Shown here piece after piece: positions 15,797-24,367 of a DNA stretch of 43,248 bases. Source of the DNA: Asticcacaulis sp. AC466 (GTDB lineage Bacteria; Pseudomonadota; Alphaproteobacteria; Caulobacterales; Caulobacteraceae). The stretch spans positions 1-43,248 of the forward strand of contig NZ_AWGE01000027.1 of assembly GCF_000495815.1 (NCBI RefSeq), written 5' to 3'. A model generated the notes under the pieces. It did not search any database, was not told the origin of the DNA, and was given only the letters and a program-made list of their open reading frames with translations. Position 1 is the stretch's first letter. Every line of letters starts with the position of its first letter. The translations under genes and the position numbers were made by a program.

Positions 15797-18323
15797 ATGA
15801 ATGCGCGTCGCCTAACCACTACCTTGCTGACGGGCACCATGCTCGCCACCATTCCCGCCTTTATTCCCGGTCTCGTTTCGGCTCAAACGGCAAAGCCCGA
15901 CGAAACGGTCGAAGTCATTGTCACCGCCCAAAAGCGTGTCCAGCGCCTGCAGGACGTGCCTATCTCGATCCAGGTCCTGGGGACAAAGAAGCTGGATCAG
16001 CTCAATGTCGCCAACTTCTCCGACTTTGTCGCCCAATTGCCCAGCGTAACCTTCCAGAATAGCCCTTACCAAGGCAGCAGCGTCTATATTCGCGGCGTGG
16101 CATCTGGCGGTGACGGCAACCACTCCGGCCCTCAGCCCAGCGTCGGGGTTTATCTCGATGAACAGCCGGTGACGACGATCGGTGGCGCACTGGATGTCCA
16201 TATCTACGACATCGCCCGCATCGAATCTCTGGCAGGGCCGCAAGGCACCCTGTATGGCGCCTCGTCCGAAGCGGGCACATTGCGCGTCATTACCAATAAG
16301 CCCGATACCAGCGGGTTTTACGGCCGTGTCGATGCTCAGGTGAATTCGGTCGCGCATGGCGGCATCGGCAATCAGCTCGAGGGCATGGTCAATATCCCGT
16401 TCGGCGACAAGATCGCGGCGCGCCTGGTCGGATGGAACACCCACACGGCGGGTTTTATCGACAATGTCCCGGGCACCCGCACCTTCATCGACGGTCCGAC
16501 CGTCAACAACAATGCCTTTGTCAAGAACAACTATAACGATGCGGACATTTCCGGCGGTCGGGCGGCGCTCAAGGTCGACCTGGATGACAACTGGATTGTA
16601 ACCGCCTCTATTATTGGTCAGGAAACCAAGGCCAATGGCAGTGCGGGTTACGACGCCAGTGTCGGCGATCTTAAGGTGCAGCACTTCTTGCCCGAATATT
16701 CCCGCGACCGCTTCAACCAGGCGGCCCTGACGGTTCAGGGCAAGATCGGCATTTTCGATGTCACCTATGCCGGGGCGTTTCTGGACCGCAAGCTGAGCAC
16801 CTCAGCGGACTATACCGACTATGCCGAAGCCTATGACCGCATGTACTCAGATGTCGGCGGTGTGGCGGGCTATTTCTATTTCCACAACGAAGCCGGCGAC
16901 CCTATTTCCACGCAACAGCAGATTATTGGTGAAGACCATTTCACCAAGAACAGCCACGAACTGCGCTTCCAAACGCCGCAGGATCAACGCCTGCGTTTCG
17001 TCGGTGGTCTCTATTACCAACGCCAGACGCACCTGATCCATCAGGATTATCAGGTCGCGGGGCTGGCGACGGACGTGTCGGTGACCGGCCATCCCGGCAC
17101 CTTGTGGCTGACCCAGCAAATGCGGATCGATCGTGATAAGGCCGTTTTTGGCGAGCTCTCCTTCGATATTACGCCGACTCTGACATTTACGGCCGGGGCG
17201 CGCGGCTTCGAATATGATAACACGCTGATTGGCTTCTTTGGCTTTGGCGAAAACCCGGAATACGACCTGGGGCTTGGGCCGGCAAACGCGGCGGGCGCCA
17301 GCTCAGGCGAGAGACGCTGTTTCACGACCGGCAGCTTAGGCGACCCGAATCCGAAGGATGCACCCGGAACCAAGCTGCCGGCAGCCGTCCCGGGTAGCCC
17401 ATGCACCAATCTCGGGGTCCAGCAGGCTGATGGCACCATCCTTCCCAAGGAGGCGAAAGGGCATGGCATCTCGCCGAAGCTCAATCTGACCTGGAAGATC
17501 ACGCCGGACTACATGATTTACGGCACCTATTCCAAGGGCTTCCGTCCAGGGGGCATCAATCGCCGCGCCGATGTCCGGCCATATGCCGCCGACTATCTGA
17601 CCAATTACGAATTCGGCTTCAAGACCAAGCTCCTCGATGGCGCTATGTACGTCAACGGGGCCATCTACGATCAGGAATGGAAAGGCTTCCAGTTCGCCTT
17701 CCTGGGCGCCAACAGCTTTACCGAAGTGCACAACGGTCCCAATGCCCGCATTCGCGGCCTGGAAGCTGACGTAACGTGGAATCCGCCGCAGATTATTGGC
17801 CTCAGCCTGTCGGCCAGCACCGCGCTCACCGACGCCAAGACGGTCAACAACCTGTGTTATGTCGACGGCGATTCCGCCGCCGACTGCTCCAGCGTCATCG
17901 ACGGGACGCAGGACTTTGTCTCGGCACCGAAGGGCACGCGCCTGCCCATCACACCACAGTTCAAAATGGCCGCCAATGCCCGCTACACCTGGCAGGGTTG
18001 GCAAGTATAAGCCATACTGGCAGGTGGCGCTCACGCATCAGACCGACGCGTCGTCCGACATCCGTACGCGCATTCTGGAAACCCATACCGGCAACGACAT
18101 CAATCCGGCGGCGGCATTGGGTAAACTGGCCGCCTTCACAAATGTCGACCTATCCTTTGGTGTCGATTGGGATAAGTGGACGGCGGAGCTATTCGTTAAG
18201 AATGCCACGGATGAACGCGACCAATTGGCCCGCTATCAGGAATGCGGCATGTGCGTGCAGCGGCCATATATCATCACCAATACGCCGCGCACCATCGGCG
18301 TTCGTCTCGGCTCGAAGTTCTAG
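15797..18323 (+). pseudogene. TonB-dependent receptor with a single-base frameshift near the 3' end
   Basis: An intact start: ATG at 15797 with GGGGG 7 bases upstream, a signal peptide ending near VSAQ, and plug-domain segments VEVIVTAQKR, QDVPISIQVL, VYIRGVA and IESLAGPQGTLYGASSEAGTLRVITNKP. The barrel follows with the mid-region TonB-receptor motif IYGTYSKGFRPGG. The frame starting at 15797 closes at a TAA (18008-18010) right after ANARYTWQGWQV. The next frame continues without a break from GKYKPYWQVALTHQTD to a canonical terminal strand ending GVRLGSKF at 18323. Dropping one T at 17998/17999 joins them as a full 841-residue receptor. The barrel lacks its last ~105 residues as sequenced, so the gene is either broken or carries a sequencing error. 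Substrate unknown. Confidence 0.85.
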
Positions 18324-18346
18324 GGCTTAATTTCACCATCAGGAAC

Positions 18347-18376
18347 GGCGGGCTTCTTCGGAGGTCCGCCTTTTTT
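18347..18376 (+). terminator. Rho-independent terminator with TTCG tetraloop
   Basis: GGCGG (18347-18351), a G, CTTC (18353-18356), loop TTCG, GAGG (18361-18364), a T, then CCGCC (18366-18370). This makes a roughly 10-pair stem including G-T wobbles, capped by a stable TTCG loop and followed by six Ts. It ends transcription of the frameshifted receptor. Confidence 0.85.
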
Positions 18377-18390
18377 GTTTACAAATTCTT

Positions 18391-18396
18391 TATAAT
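18391..18396 (+). promoter_or_regulatory. Possible -10 element of the nucleoside transporter promoter
   Basis: A perfect TATAAT lies 63 bases before the transporter's start codon, in an A/T-rich patch between the preceding terminator and the gene. No good -35 hexamer is present at the usual 16-18 base spacing, so this is only a candidate. Confidence 0.3.
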
Positions 18397-18459
18397 GCCG
18401 CTTGCCACCGCGCGGACGATATTGGATTAGTATCGTCTGTAATTTCAGGAGCGTCGCCT

Positions 18460-19746
18460 TTGCCATTTCATTACGGCCCCGAAAACCTGCAAAGCCTGCT
18501 TGGTATTGCTGTTATTCTGCTCGTTTGCTGGGGGCTTTCGGAAAACAAGAAACGGTTTCCTGTTTTCCTCGCGCTCGGCGCCATCGGTGTTCAGGTCGCG
18601 CTCATCCTGCTTCTGTTCGCTATTCCGCAATCCCGCGTCCTGCTGGACGGCATCAGTGCAGGCATGTCTGCCTTGTCGGACGCCACCAGCCACGGCATGC
18701 AGTTTGTCTTCGGCTATATGGGGGGCGGCACGCAACCCTACCAGGTGACAAATGAAGGGGCACTGTTCGTTTTCGCCCTGCGCGTTCTGCCGCTGATCCT
18801 GGTGATCGCCGCGCTTTCCGCTCTGTTGTGGCATCTCGGCGTCCTGAAGGTGATCATACGCGCCTTCGGGTTTGTGTTCGAAAAGCTGATCGGGCTGGGC
18901 GGCGCCTCCGCGCTTGGCGTATCGTCAAACATCTTTGTCGGCAATGTCGAAAGCCTGATCATCATCCGCGCCTATCTCGACAAGCTGACGCGGTCGGAAG
19001 TCTTCATGATGCTGGTGGTCGGCATGGCCAATGTCGCCGGATCGACCATGGTGGCCTATGTCCTCATCCTCAACGACGTCCTGCCGAACGCCGGCGGTCA
19101 TATCCTGGCGGCGGCTATCGTTTCGGCACCGGCGGGTGTCCTGCTGGCGCGGATCATCGTGCCGGAAACCGTGGACCGCAAGGCGGAAAAGGTCGATTAT
19201 TCGTCGTCGCTCAAATACGATAGCGCCGTTGACGCCGTGTCAAAAGGCACCGCCGACGGCATGATGGTCGCCATGAACATCGCGGCCATTCTGGTTGTGA
19301 TGGTGTCGTTGGTGGCCCTGGTTAATATGGTGCTGGGCGGTTTGCCGAACTGGGGCGGACAGCCGGTCACGATCGAACGTATTCTTGGCGTTATCTTCAC
19401 GCCTTTGGCCTGGCTGATCGGCATACCGTGGGCGGAAGCGTCCAAGGGCGGCTCGATCCTTGGCATCAAGATGGTGCTGACCGAATTCGTCGCCTTCCTG
19501 AAACTGGCGGCTATCCCCCTGGCAGACATGACGCCGCGAACGCGCATAATCCTGACCTATGCCACCTGCGGCTTTGCCAATATCGGCTCGGTCGGCATTT
19601 CCGCGGCCGGTTTCGGTGCACTTATGCCACAGCGCCGCCCGGAAATTCTGGGCCTGATCTGGAAAGCTCTGGTCGGGGGGTTCCTGGCCACCTGCCTGTC
19701 AGCTGCGGTCGTCGGCGCTTTGCCAAACGCGGTATACGGTCTGTAA
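18460..19746 (+). CDS. Concentrative nucleoside transporter (CNT/NupC family)
   Basis: A 428-residue inner-membrane protein with about ten hydrophobic segments that imports nucleosides using a cation gradient. The CNT signature region, normally FVGQTEAPLLI, appears as FVGNVESLIIIRAYL at 159-173, followed by MLVVGMANVAGSTMVAYVLIL, another conserved stretch. The C-terminal part contains LTEFVAFLKL and LTYATCGFANIGSVGI, also typical. The start is TTG at 18460, supported by AGGAG (18447-18451) 8 bases upstream; no ATG or GTG start fits better. It is a single gene bounded by terminators on both sides, so probably monocistronic. Confidence 0.92.
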   Translation: MPFHYGPENLQSLLGIAVILLVCWGLSENKKRFPVFLALGAIGVQVALILLLFAIPQSRVLLDGISAGMSALSDATSHGMQFVFGYMGGGTQPYQVTNEGALFVFALRVLPLILVIAALSALLWHLGVLKVIIRAFGFVFEKLIGLGGASALGVSSNIFVGNVESLIIIRAYLDKLTRSEVFMMLVVGMANVAGSTMVAYVLILNDVLPNAGGHILAAAIVSAPAGVLLARIIVPETVDRKAEKVDYSSSLKYDSAVDAVSKGTADGMMVAMNIAAILVVMVSLVALVNMVLGGLPNWGGQPVTIERILGVIFTPLAWLIGIPWAEASKGGSILGIKMVLTEFVAFLKLAAIPLADMTPRTRIILTYATCGFANIGSVGISAAGFGALMPQRRPEILGLIWKALVGGFLATCLSAAVVGALPNAVYGL

Positions 19747-19764
19747 GTCAGCCCTCACTGGCAT

Positions 19765-19803
19765 AAAAACAGGCGGCGCCCGGACCGGACGCCGCCTGTT
19801 TTA
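19765..19803. terminator. Bidirectional terminator between the nucleoside transporter and thioesterase
   Basis: AACAGGCGGCG (19768-19778) pairs with CGCCGCCTGTT (19790-19800), flanked by an A-run on the left and Ts on the right. It lies between two convergent genes and should work from both sides. Confidence 0.85.
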
Positions 19804-19823
19804 GTATTGAATCCATCGTTGGC

Positions 19824-20276
19824 TCAGGCGTCCCCGGACGGCTGGGTCGGCTTGCGAGACAGGATGCCGGTAAAGCTCATCACGACCTTGTCGCCGACCT
19901 TCAGTTCACCGCGACCGAAGATGACGGTCTTGCCGGCACGGGTGATTTCACCGGTTGCCACGATGATGTCACCTTCGCGGCCCGGCGATTGAAACTGGGC
20001 ATCCAGTTGCAGGGTGACGGCGGCGCCTTCGCCGAGATGGGGCAGGGCGAAAATGAACAGCGATGTGTCGGCCAGGGTCAGCAGGCAGCCGCCATGCACT
20101 GTGCCGCCGCCATTCAAATGATGCTTTTCCGCCTTGAAGGCCACTTTGACGTTGGCGGGATCCTCCGCCTGGTAGTAATAGGGGCCGATCAGACCGTTGA
20201 ACCCTTCGCGGTTGGGCTCCATAACCCAGCCGGCGAAATCACCTTCGGTCACTGTTTCCAGTTTGCGCTCACTCAT
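19824..20276 (-). CDS. PaaI-like hotdog-fold thioesterase
   Basis: A 150-residue acyl-CoA thioesterase of the PaaI/YbgC hotdog superfamily. The family core is visible as HHLNGGGTVHGGCLLTLADTSLFIFA around residues 52-77, where HGG and the following acidic residue (Asp70 region) belong to the active site, then strands AVTLQLDAQFQSPGREGDIIVATGEI and KTVIFGRGELKVGDKVVMSFTGI. The preferred start is ATG at 20276, with GGAG 7 bases upstream; the ORF could extend 9 codons further without a ribosome-binding site. Its start codon lies only 25 bases from that of the divergent DUF3253 gene, and both use the palindrome at 20283-20292. The acyl substrate is unknown. Confidence 0.87.
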   Translation of the reverse strand: MSERKLETVTEGDFAGWVMEPNREGFNGLIGPYYYQAEDPANVKVAFKAEKHHLNGGGTVHGGCLLTLADTSLFIFALPHLGEGAAVTLQLDAQFQSPGREGDIIVATGEITRAGKTVIFGRGELKVGDKVVMSFTGILSRKPTQPSGDA

Positions 20277-20282
20277 TTCAGA

Positions 20283-20292
20283 ACTCCGGAGT
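20283..20292. promoter_or_regulatory. Palindromic Shine-Dalgarno site shared by two divergent genes
   Basis: ACTCCGGAGT is a perfect 10-base palindrome, so GGAG is presented on both strands. It lies 7 bases before the thioesterase ATG (minus strand) and 10 bases before the DUF3253 ATG (plus strand). The only 25 bases between the two start codons leave no room for promoters, so each gene's promoter must lie inside the other gene. Confidence 0.75.
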
Positions 20293-20301
20293 CTTACACC
20301 C

Positions 20302-20550
20302 ATGTCTCAGCTTATAGAGGACACGATTTTGGTGCTCTTATCGCAGGTGCGAGACGGAGAGTCCATAAGTCCCAATGACGTCGCCAAGACGATTGATCGT
20401 GAAAACTGGCAGCGCGAATTGCCGAAAATTCGCGCGGTTATCATCGGTCTGGCGCGTCAGGAAAAACTTCAGGTTCTGCGCAAGGGCAAGCCGATAGAGC
20501 CTGAGGGTTTCAAAGGCGTTTATCGCGTCCGGCTGCCGGTCGCGGAATAG
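20302..20550 (+). CDS. DUF3253 domain-containing protein
   Basis: An 82-residue soluble protein that looks like a small winged-helix fold. The start MSQLIEDTILVLLSQ is followed by an SPNDVAKTI helix-turn-helix-like segment, WQRELPKIRAVIIGLARQEKLQVLRKGKPIEP (recognition helix plus wing) and a C-terminal strand GVYRVRL. This layout matches DUF3253, of unknown function; DNA binding is suggested by fold only. The ORF runs further upstream to 20197, but that part is antisense to the thioesterase and unlike the family. The ATG at 20302 has GGAG 10 bases upstream. The gene is divergent from the thioesterase. Confidence 0.78.
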   Translation: MSQLIEDTILVLLSQVRDGESISPNDVAKTIDRENWQRELPKIRAVIIGLARQEKLQVLRKGKPIEPEGFKGVYRVRLPVAE

Positions 20551-20558
20551 ATGCTTGC

Positions 20559-20588
20559 AAAAAGTGAACGGGAGTGTACGCTTTTTTT
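20559..20588 (+). terminator. Probable terminator after the DUF3253 gene
   Basis: AAAAAGTG (20559-20566) pairs with CGCTTTTT (20579-20586), allowing one G-T pair; an inner AC/GT pair is separated from it by an A-A mismatch, and a run of seven Ts begins at 20582. The stem is A/T-rich and weak, but T-run and position fit. Confidence 0.5.
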
Positions 20589-20677
20589 ACGTTTACTATT
20601 GCCATTTTATCAATAAGCGGCATGTATGATCGGCAGTTGCTGACGCGATTGTGCGTAGATTTTATCTAAAAGACCCT

Positions 20678-21844
20678 ATGTCCAAGGCCGCCGCCAAATC
20701 CATTCAGGCTGATTTTTCCGTCCAAGAGCCCGAAGGGGAGGGCTCAGCCGCTGTGCTGACTCTGACCGGTCATTGGGTCATAATGCGCCTGGAAGGGATA
20801 GCCGGCCGTTTGCGGGCTGCGATCAAGCGCTATGACAAGGTTCGGGTCGATAGCCATAAACTCGAGACGCTCGATACCGCCGGAGCCTTTGTCCTGCGTC
20901 AGGTTCTGGGCGATAAGCTGGATGGCGACGTATTCCCGCAGAATGAATCGTGGAACCGGCTTTATGGCCTGGTCGATACCTGCAAGGGCGATCTGGACAC
21001 CTACCAGAAGGACAATCCGGAAAAGCGCCGGTTCTGGTTGCACCCCATCTATTTCATGCTGGTCTATCTGGGGCAGTTGATGAATCGCTTCTGGCGCGGC
21101 TTCATCAACCAATCGACCTTCATGGGTCATGTCATCACCTTGTGGATGGTTTCGATCGTGCGGCCATCACGCATACGCTGGGCCGCGCTGTTCAACCTGA
21201 TGCAGCGGGCTGGGCTGGAAGCCTTGCCGATCGTCTTTGTTACGAACATGTTCGTGGGGGCGACCCTGGCGTTTTTGCTCGTGCTGACGTTGAAGCAATT
21301 CGGTGCCGCCGTCTTCGCCGTTGATATGGTGGCCATCGGCGTGTTGCGAGAATTCGGTCCGCTGATCGCGGCGGTTCTTGTCAGCGGCCGATCGGCGTCG
21401 GCATTTGCGGCTGAAATCGGCTCAATGAAGATGAACCAGGAAATCGATGCCATGCGTGTCCTGGGCATCGATCCCTATGAAGCGTTGGTTCTACCGCGCG
21501 TGGTGGCGCTGGTACTCATGATGCCGCTGGTGACCTTCGTCGGGATGGCCGCCGGCATGTTTGGCGGCGCCCTGGCCATCTGGGGCTCGCTCGGCAATGG
21601 CCCGGCCTTCTTCGTGCAGCGGCTTCATGACTATGTGCCGGTGGTCAATATGTTTGTCGGCATGGTCAAGACACCGTTCCTGGCCATCACCATTGCCGTC
21701 GTGGGCTGCCGTATGGGTATGACGGTCAAGGATGACGTCATCAGCCTGGGACGTCAGGTGACAACGGCGGTCGTCCAGTCCATTTTCCTGGTGTTCATGA
21801 TCGACGCTGTTTTCGCCATGCTCTTCAACGGGTTTGTATTCTGA
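20678..21844 (+). CDS. mlaE: MlaE-family ABC transporter permease with STAS-like N-terminus
   Basis: Inner-membrane permease of an Mla-type phospholipid transport system that moves lipids between inner and outer membranes. Residues about 1-110 are soluble and STAS-like, with LETLDTAGAFVLRQVLG near 62-78. From about 120 on is the MlaE permease with five to six membrane segments, including LKQFGAAVFAVDMVAIGVLREFGPLIAAVLVSGRSASAFAAEIGSMK, the family signature around the coupling helix. The N-terminal domain resembles MlaB, which in E. coli is a separate subunit. The start is uncertain: I prefer ATG at 20678 (388 residues) over GTG at 20651, and neither has a good Shine-Dalgarno site. The stop overlaps the next gene's start in TGATG. 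Confidence 0.88.
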   Translation: MSKAAAKSIQADFSVQEPEGEGSAAVLTLTGHWVIMRLEGIAGRLRAAIKRYDKVRVDSHKLETLDTAGAFVLRQVLGDKLDGDVFPQNESWNRLYGLVDTCKGDLDTYQKDNPEKRRFWLHPIYFMLVYLGQLMNRFWRGFINQSTFMGHVITLWMVSIVRPSRIRWAALFNLMQRAGLEALPIVFVTNMFVGATLAFLLVLTLKQFGAAVFAVDMVAIGVLREFGPLIAAVLVSGRSASAFAAEIGSMKMNQEIDAMRVLGIDPYEALVLPRVVALVLMMPLVTFVGMAAGMFGGALAIWGSLGNGPAFFVQRLHDYVPVVNMFVGMVKTPFLAITIAVVGCRMGMTVKDDVISLGRQVTTAVVQSIFLVFMIDAVFAMLFNGFVF

Positions 21845-22644
21845 TGAAGAGAAAAGTCCTACCACCGCTCGACAACGAAAGTGACGATCCGATCGTCATC
21901 ACCGGCCTGAACAACCGCTTCGGGACCAATGTCATCCATGAAGACCTGAATTTGACCGTCAAGCGCGGCGAAATCCTCGCCATTGTGGGGGGCTCCGGAT
22001 CGGGCAAGACCGTTCTGTTGCGCTCCATTCTGGGGTTGCAAAAGCCGACATCTGGCGACATCTGCCTGTTCGGTCACAAGCTGTACGAAGGCAGTGAGGC
22101 GCGTACCCGCCAGATTCTCGCCAAGACGGGCGTGCTGTTCCAGAGCGGCGCTCTGTTTTCGACCTTGAGCGTGGTCGAAAACATCATGGCGCCAATGATG
22201 GAGTTCACACGTCTTAGCCGCCGCGAGGCCCAGTCTATCGCCCTGTTGAAAATGTCACTGGCCGGCTTGCCGTTGCGCGCCGCCGACCTCATGCCTTCGG
22301 AATTGTCGGGCGGTATGATCAAGCGGGCCGCCCTGGCGCGCGCTTTGGCGCTCGATGCCCAACTGCTGTTCCTGGATGAACCGACCGCGGGTCTCGACCC
22401 CATCGGTGCCGCAGCGTTCGACACGCTGATCAAGGAACTGGCGCGCAGCATGGACCTGACGGTCTTTATGATCACCCACGATCTTGATAGTCTCTATGCC
22501 ATCTGTGACGAAATCGCCGTGCTGGCCGACCGTCACGTGGCGGAAAAGGGGCCTGTCGAGCAACTGGAAAAATCCGATCACCCGTGGATTCACGAATATT
22601 TCCATGGTCCGCGTGGTCGTCTGAGCAAGAAAGAAAAGGCGTAG
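21844..22644 (+). CDS. mlaF: MlaF-type ABC transporter ATP-binding protein
   Basis: A 266-residue ATPase that powers the Mla lipid transporter with MlaE and MlaD. Walker A GGSGSGKT is at 49-56, the Q-loop around FQSGALF at about 99-105, the ABC signature LSGGMIKR at 154-161, Walker B LLFLDEP at 174-180, and the switch histidine in ITHDLDS at about 211-217. The MIKR variant of the signature is usual for MlaF. All catalytic residues look intact. The start ATG overlaps the last base of the mlaE stop codon, showing translational coupling. Confidence 0.95.
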   Translation: MKRKVLPPLDNESDDPIVITGLNNRFGTNVIHEDLNLTVKRGEILAIVGGSGSGKTVLLRSILGLQKPTSGDICLFGHKLYEGSEARTRQILAKTGVLFQSGALFSTLSVVENIMAPMMEFTRLSRREAQSIALLKMSLAGLPLRAADLMPSELSGGMIKRAALARALALDAQLLFLDEPTAGLDPIGAAAFDTLIKELARSMDLTVFMITHDLDSLYAICDEIAVLADRHVAEKGPVEQLEKSDHPWIHEYFHGPRGRLSKKEKA

Positions 22645-22647
22645 AAC

Positions 22648-23583
22648 ATGGAACGTCAAGCCCACTATGCGCTGGTTGGTCTGGCCACCTTTGCCCTGGC
22701 ATTGGTGCTGCTGGTCTTTGCCTTCTGGTTCATCCAGTTCGACTTTAACAAGAGTTTCGGCACCTATGAGGTCGAATTCAACACGCCGGTCGATGGTCTC
22801 ACCAAGGGCGCGGAAGTTCATTTCAACGGCATCAAGGTGGGGGAGGTGACCGGGCTTCGCCTCGGCAACGCCAATACTCACCAGGTTATCGCCACGGTGC
22901 AACTTGACGAAGGCACGCCCGTGCGTGTCGATTCCATTGCCTCACTTGAACCGCAGGGGATCACCGGTCTCTACTACATGCAGATTTCGCCGGGGTCGGC
23001 CAATGCGCCACTGTTGAAACACGAACCGAACGCGCCGCCGCCACTGATTCACTCTGAAGAAAGCGCGTTGTCGAAATTGCTTTCCGGCTCCGGTTCGGTG
23101 ATCGAAAACACCTATGAAAGCCTGAACCGCGTCAACCGGCTTCTGTCGGACCAGAATATCAAGACCTTCTCAGACAGCCTTAAAAACCTTGAAGAAATAA
23201 CCGCCATGCTCAAAGGGCGCGAACAACTGATCAACGATACGCATGAGGCCATTATAAGCGCCGGTCAGGCGGCCGACGCGGTGACCAAGTTGGCCAATTC
23301 GACCAACACGGTCGCGTCAGAACGCGTACCTCAGACGCTGGACCAGATAAATGCCGCAACCAAGAAGTTGGCGGATGCCGCCGACCATGTGTCTGCGGTG
23401 GCCGACTCTATCAAGGCGCCGGCTGACCAACTCAATTCCAGCACCATACCCGAGCTTGAAGAAAGCCTGCGCAATCTGAACGATGCCTCTGCGTCGGTTA
23501 AGTCGCTGGTCGATCAGGCACAGGCCAGTCCGCAAGGCTTAATCGCTCGCCCGGTCGCCAAGGAAAGAAAGGTGAACCAATGA
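22648..23583 (+). CDS. mlaD: MlaD-type MCE-domain substrate-binding protein
   Basis: A 311-residue protein anchored by one N-terminal membrane helix (about 8-28), with one MCE domain (about 37-120: TYEVEFNTPVDGLTKGAEVHFNGIKVGEV... and PQGITGLYYMQI) that forms the lipid-channel ring in this family. The remaining 190 residues are mostly helical and coiled-coil-like, with repeated Asn/Ala/Ser-rich heptads between 150 and 290, longer than the short tail of E. coli MlaD and closer to PqiB/YebT-like or alphaproteobacterial forms. AAGGCG lies just before the ATG. It is 3 bases after the mlaF stop and overlaps the next gene by four bases (ATGA). Confidence 0.92.
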   Translation: MERQAHYALVGLATFALALVLLVFAFWFIQFDFNKSFGTYEVEFNTPVDGLTKGAEVHFNGIKVGEVTGLRLGNANTHQVIATVQLDEGTPVRVDSIASLEPQGITGLYYMQISPGSANAPLLKHEPNAPPPLIHSEESALSKLLSGSGSVIENTYESLNRVNRLLSDQNIKTFSDSLKNLEEITAMLKGREQLINDTHEAIISAGQAADAVTKLANSTNTVASERVPQTLDQINAATKKLADAADHVSAVADSIKAPADQLNSSTIPELEESLRNLNDASASVKSLVDQAQASPQGLIARPVAKERKVNQ

Positions 23584-24302
23584 TTTCGGCCATGACTATA
23601 CTAAAACCCAAGGGCTTGCCAAAGCGCCTCGGCGCCGTGGCGCTCGCGTGCGCGGCGCTGCTCCTGAGCGGCTGTGTCACCCTGCTGCCCAAAACCAAGC
23701 CGGCCCAACTATACCGTTTCGGTTACGATTCGGCCTTGGCGCCGGCCGCCCCGACCTCTGGCCCCGTCGCCGTGGGGGCCGCGCCCACGCCGATCATTTT
23801 TGGATCACTTAACCTGCCGCCCGACAGCGGCGGTGACCGTATCCTGACCGTCGAAGGCAATCAGGCCTCCTATGTCGCCGAAGCCCGCTGGACGGCGCCG
23901 GCCTCGGCGCTGCTTCATGACGCCATCGCCACCGGCTTCGCCCGCGCCGGTCACGGAGTCGGGTTGGAACCGCGCGGTCCAACCGCGGCGTTTTATCGCC
24001 TGGACGTGAGCGTACGTAAGTTCCAGACGGACTATACGCGCAACCGGCCGACCGTTTCGGTCGAACTGGATGCGCGGTTAATTCGCCTGTCGGATCGTAT
24101 GGTTGTCGGCCAGAAGTTTATAAGCGCCGATGTCTCCGTCCATCGCAACGACATGGAAATGATGGCCGATGGCTATAATCAGGCTGTGACCCAGGTGGTC
24201 ACGGGATTGATCGCTTTCAGCGAGTCGTCCGTCGCTGCCTTGCCGATTGCGCCGCAAAAAATGGCGCCTGCGACCAAGGGACAAAAGGTCGAGGGGCTTT
24301 AG
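23580..24302 (+). CDS. ABC-type transport auxiliary lipoprotein (PqiC/DUF330-like)
   Basis: A 240-residue lipoprotein whose signal peptide ends in the lipobox LSGC (Cys about residue 30), in the ABC_trans_aux family found with MCE-type transporters. It probably serves as the outer-membrane partner of MlaD, with motifs such as YRFGYDSA, AEARWTAPASALLHDAI and YRLDVSVRKFQTDYTRNRPTVSVELDARLIR. The start overlaps the mlaD stop by four bases (ATGA); an alternative start, ATG at 23592, would give a similar signal peptide. It ends the operon and is followed 12 bases later by a strong bidirectional terminator. No MlaC-type periplasmic carrier is encoded nearby. Confidence 0.85.
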   Translation: MISAMTILKPKGLPKRLGAVALACAALLLSGCVTLLPKTKPAQLYRFGYDSALAPAAPTSGPVAVGAAPTPIIFGSLNLPPDSGGDRILTVEGNQASYVAEARWTAPASALLHDAIATGFARAGHGVGLEPRGPTAAFYRLDVSVRKFQTDYTRNRPTVSVELDARLIRLSDRMVVGQKFISADVSVHRNDMEMMADGYNQAVTQVVTGLIAFSESSVAALPIAPQKMAPATKGQKVEGL

Positions 24303-24314
24303 GGCTCTTCTCAT

Positions 24315-24356
24315 AAAAAAAAAGCGCCAGGCGGGATGCCTGGCGCTTTTTTTTTT
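24315..24356. terminator. Strong bidirectional terminator between mla operon and scoB
   Basis: GCGCCAGGC (24324-24332) pairs perfectly with GCCTGGCGC (24338-24346) around a 5-base loop, preceded by nine As and followed by ten Ts. It lies between convergent genes and should function in both directions. Confidence 0.95.
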
Positions 24357-24367
24357 AGCAGGATGCG

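Noticed and set aside
17990..18010. Programmed frameshifting of the TonB receptor
   Set aside because: There is no slippery heptamer or downstream stimulatory structure that I can see, and receptors of this family are not known to use it. Mutation or sequencing error is simpler.
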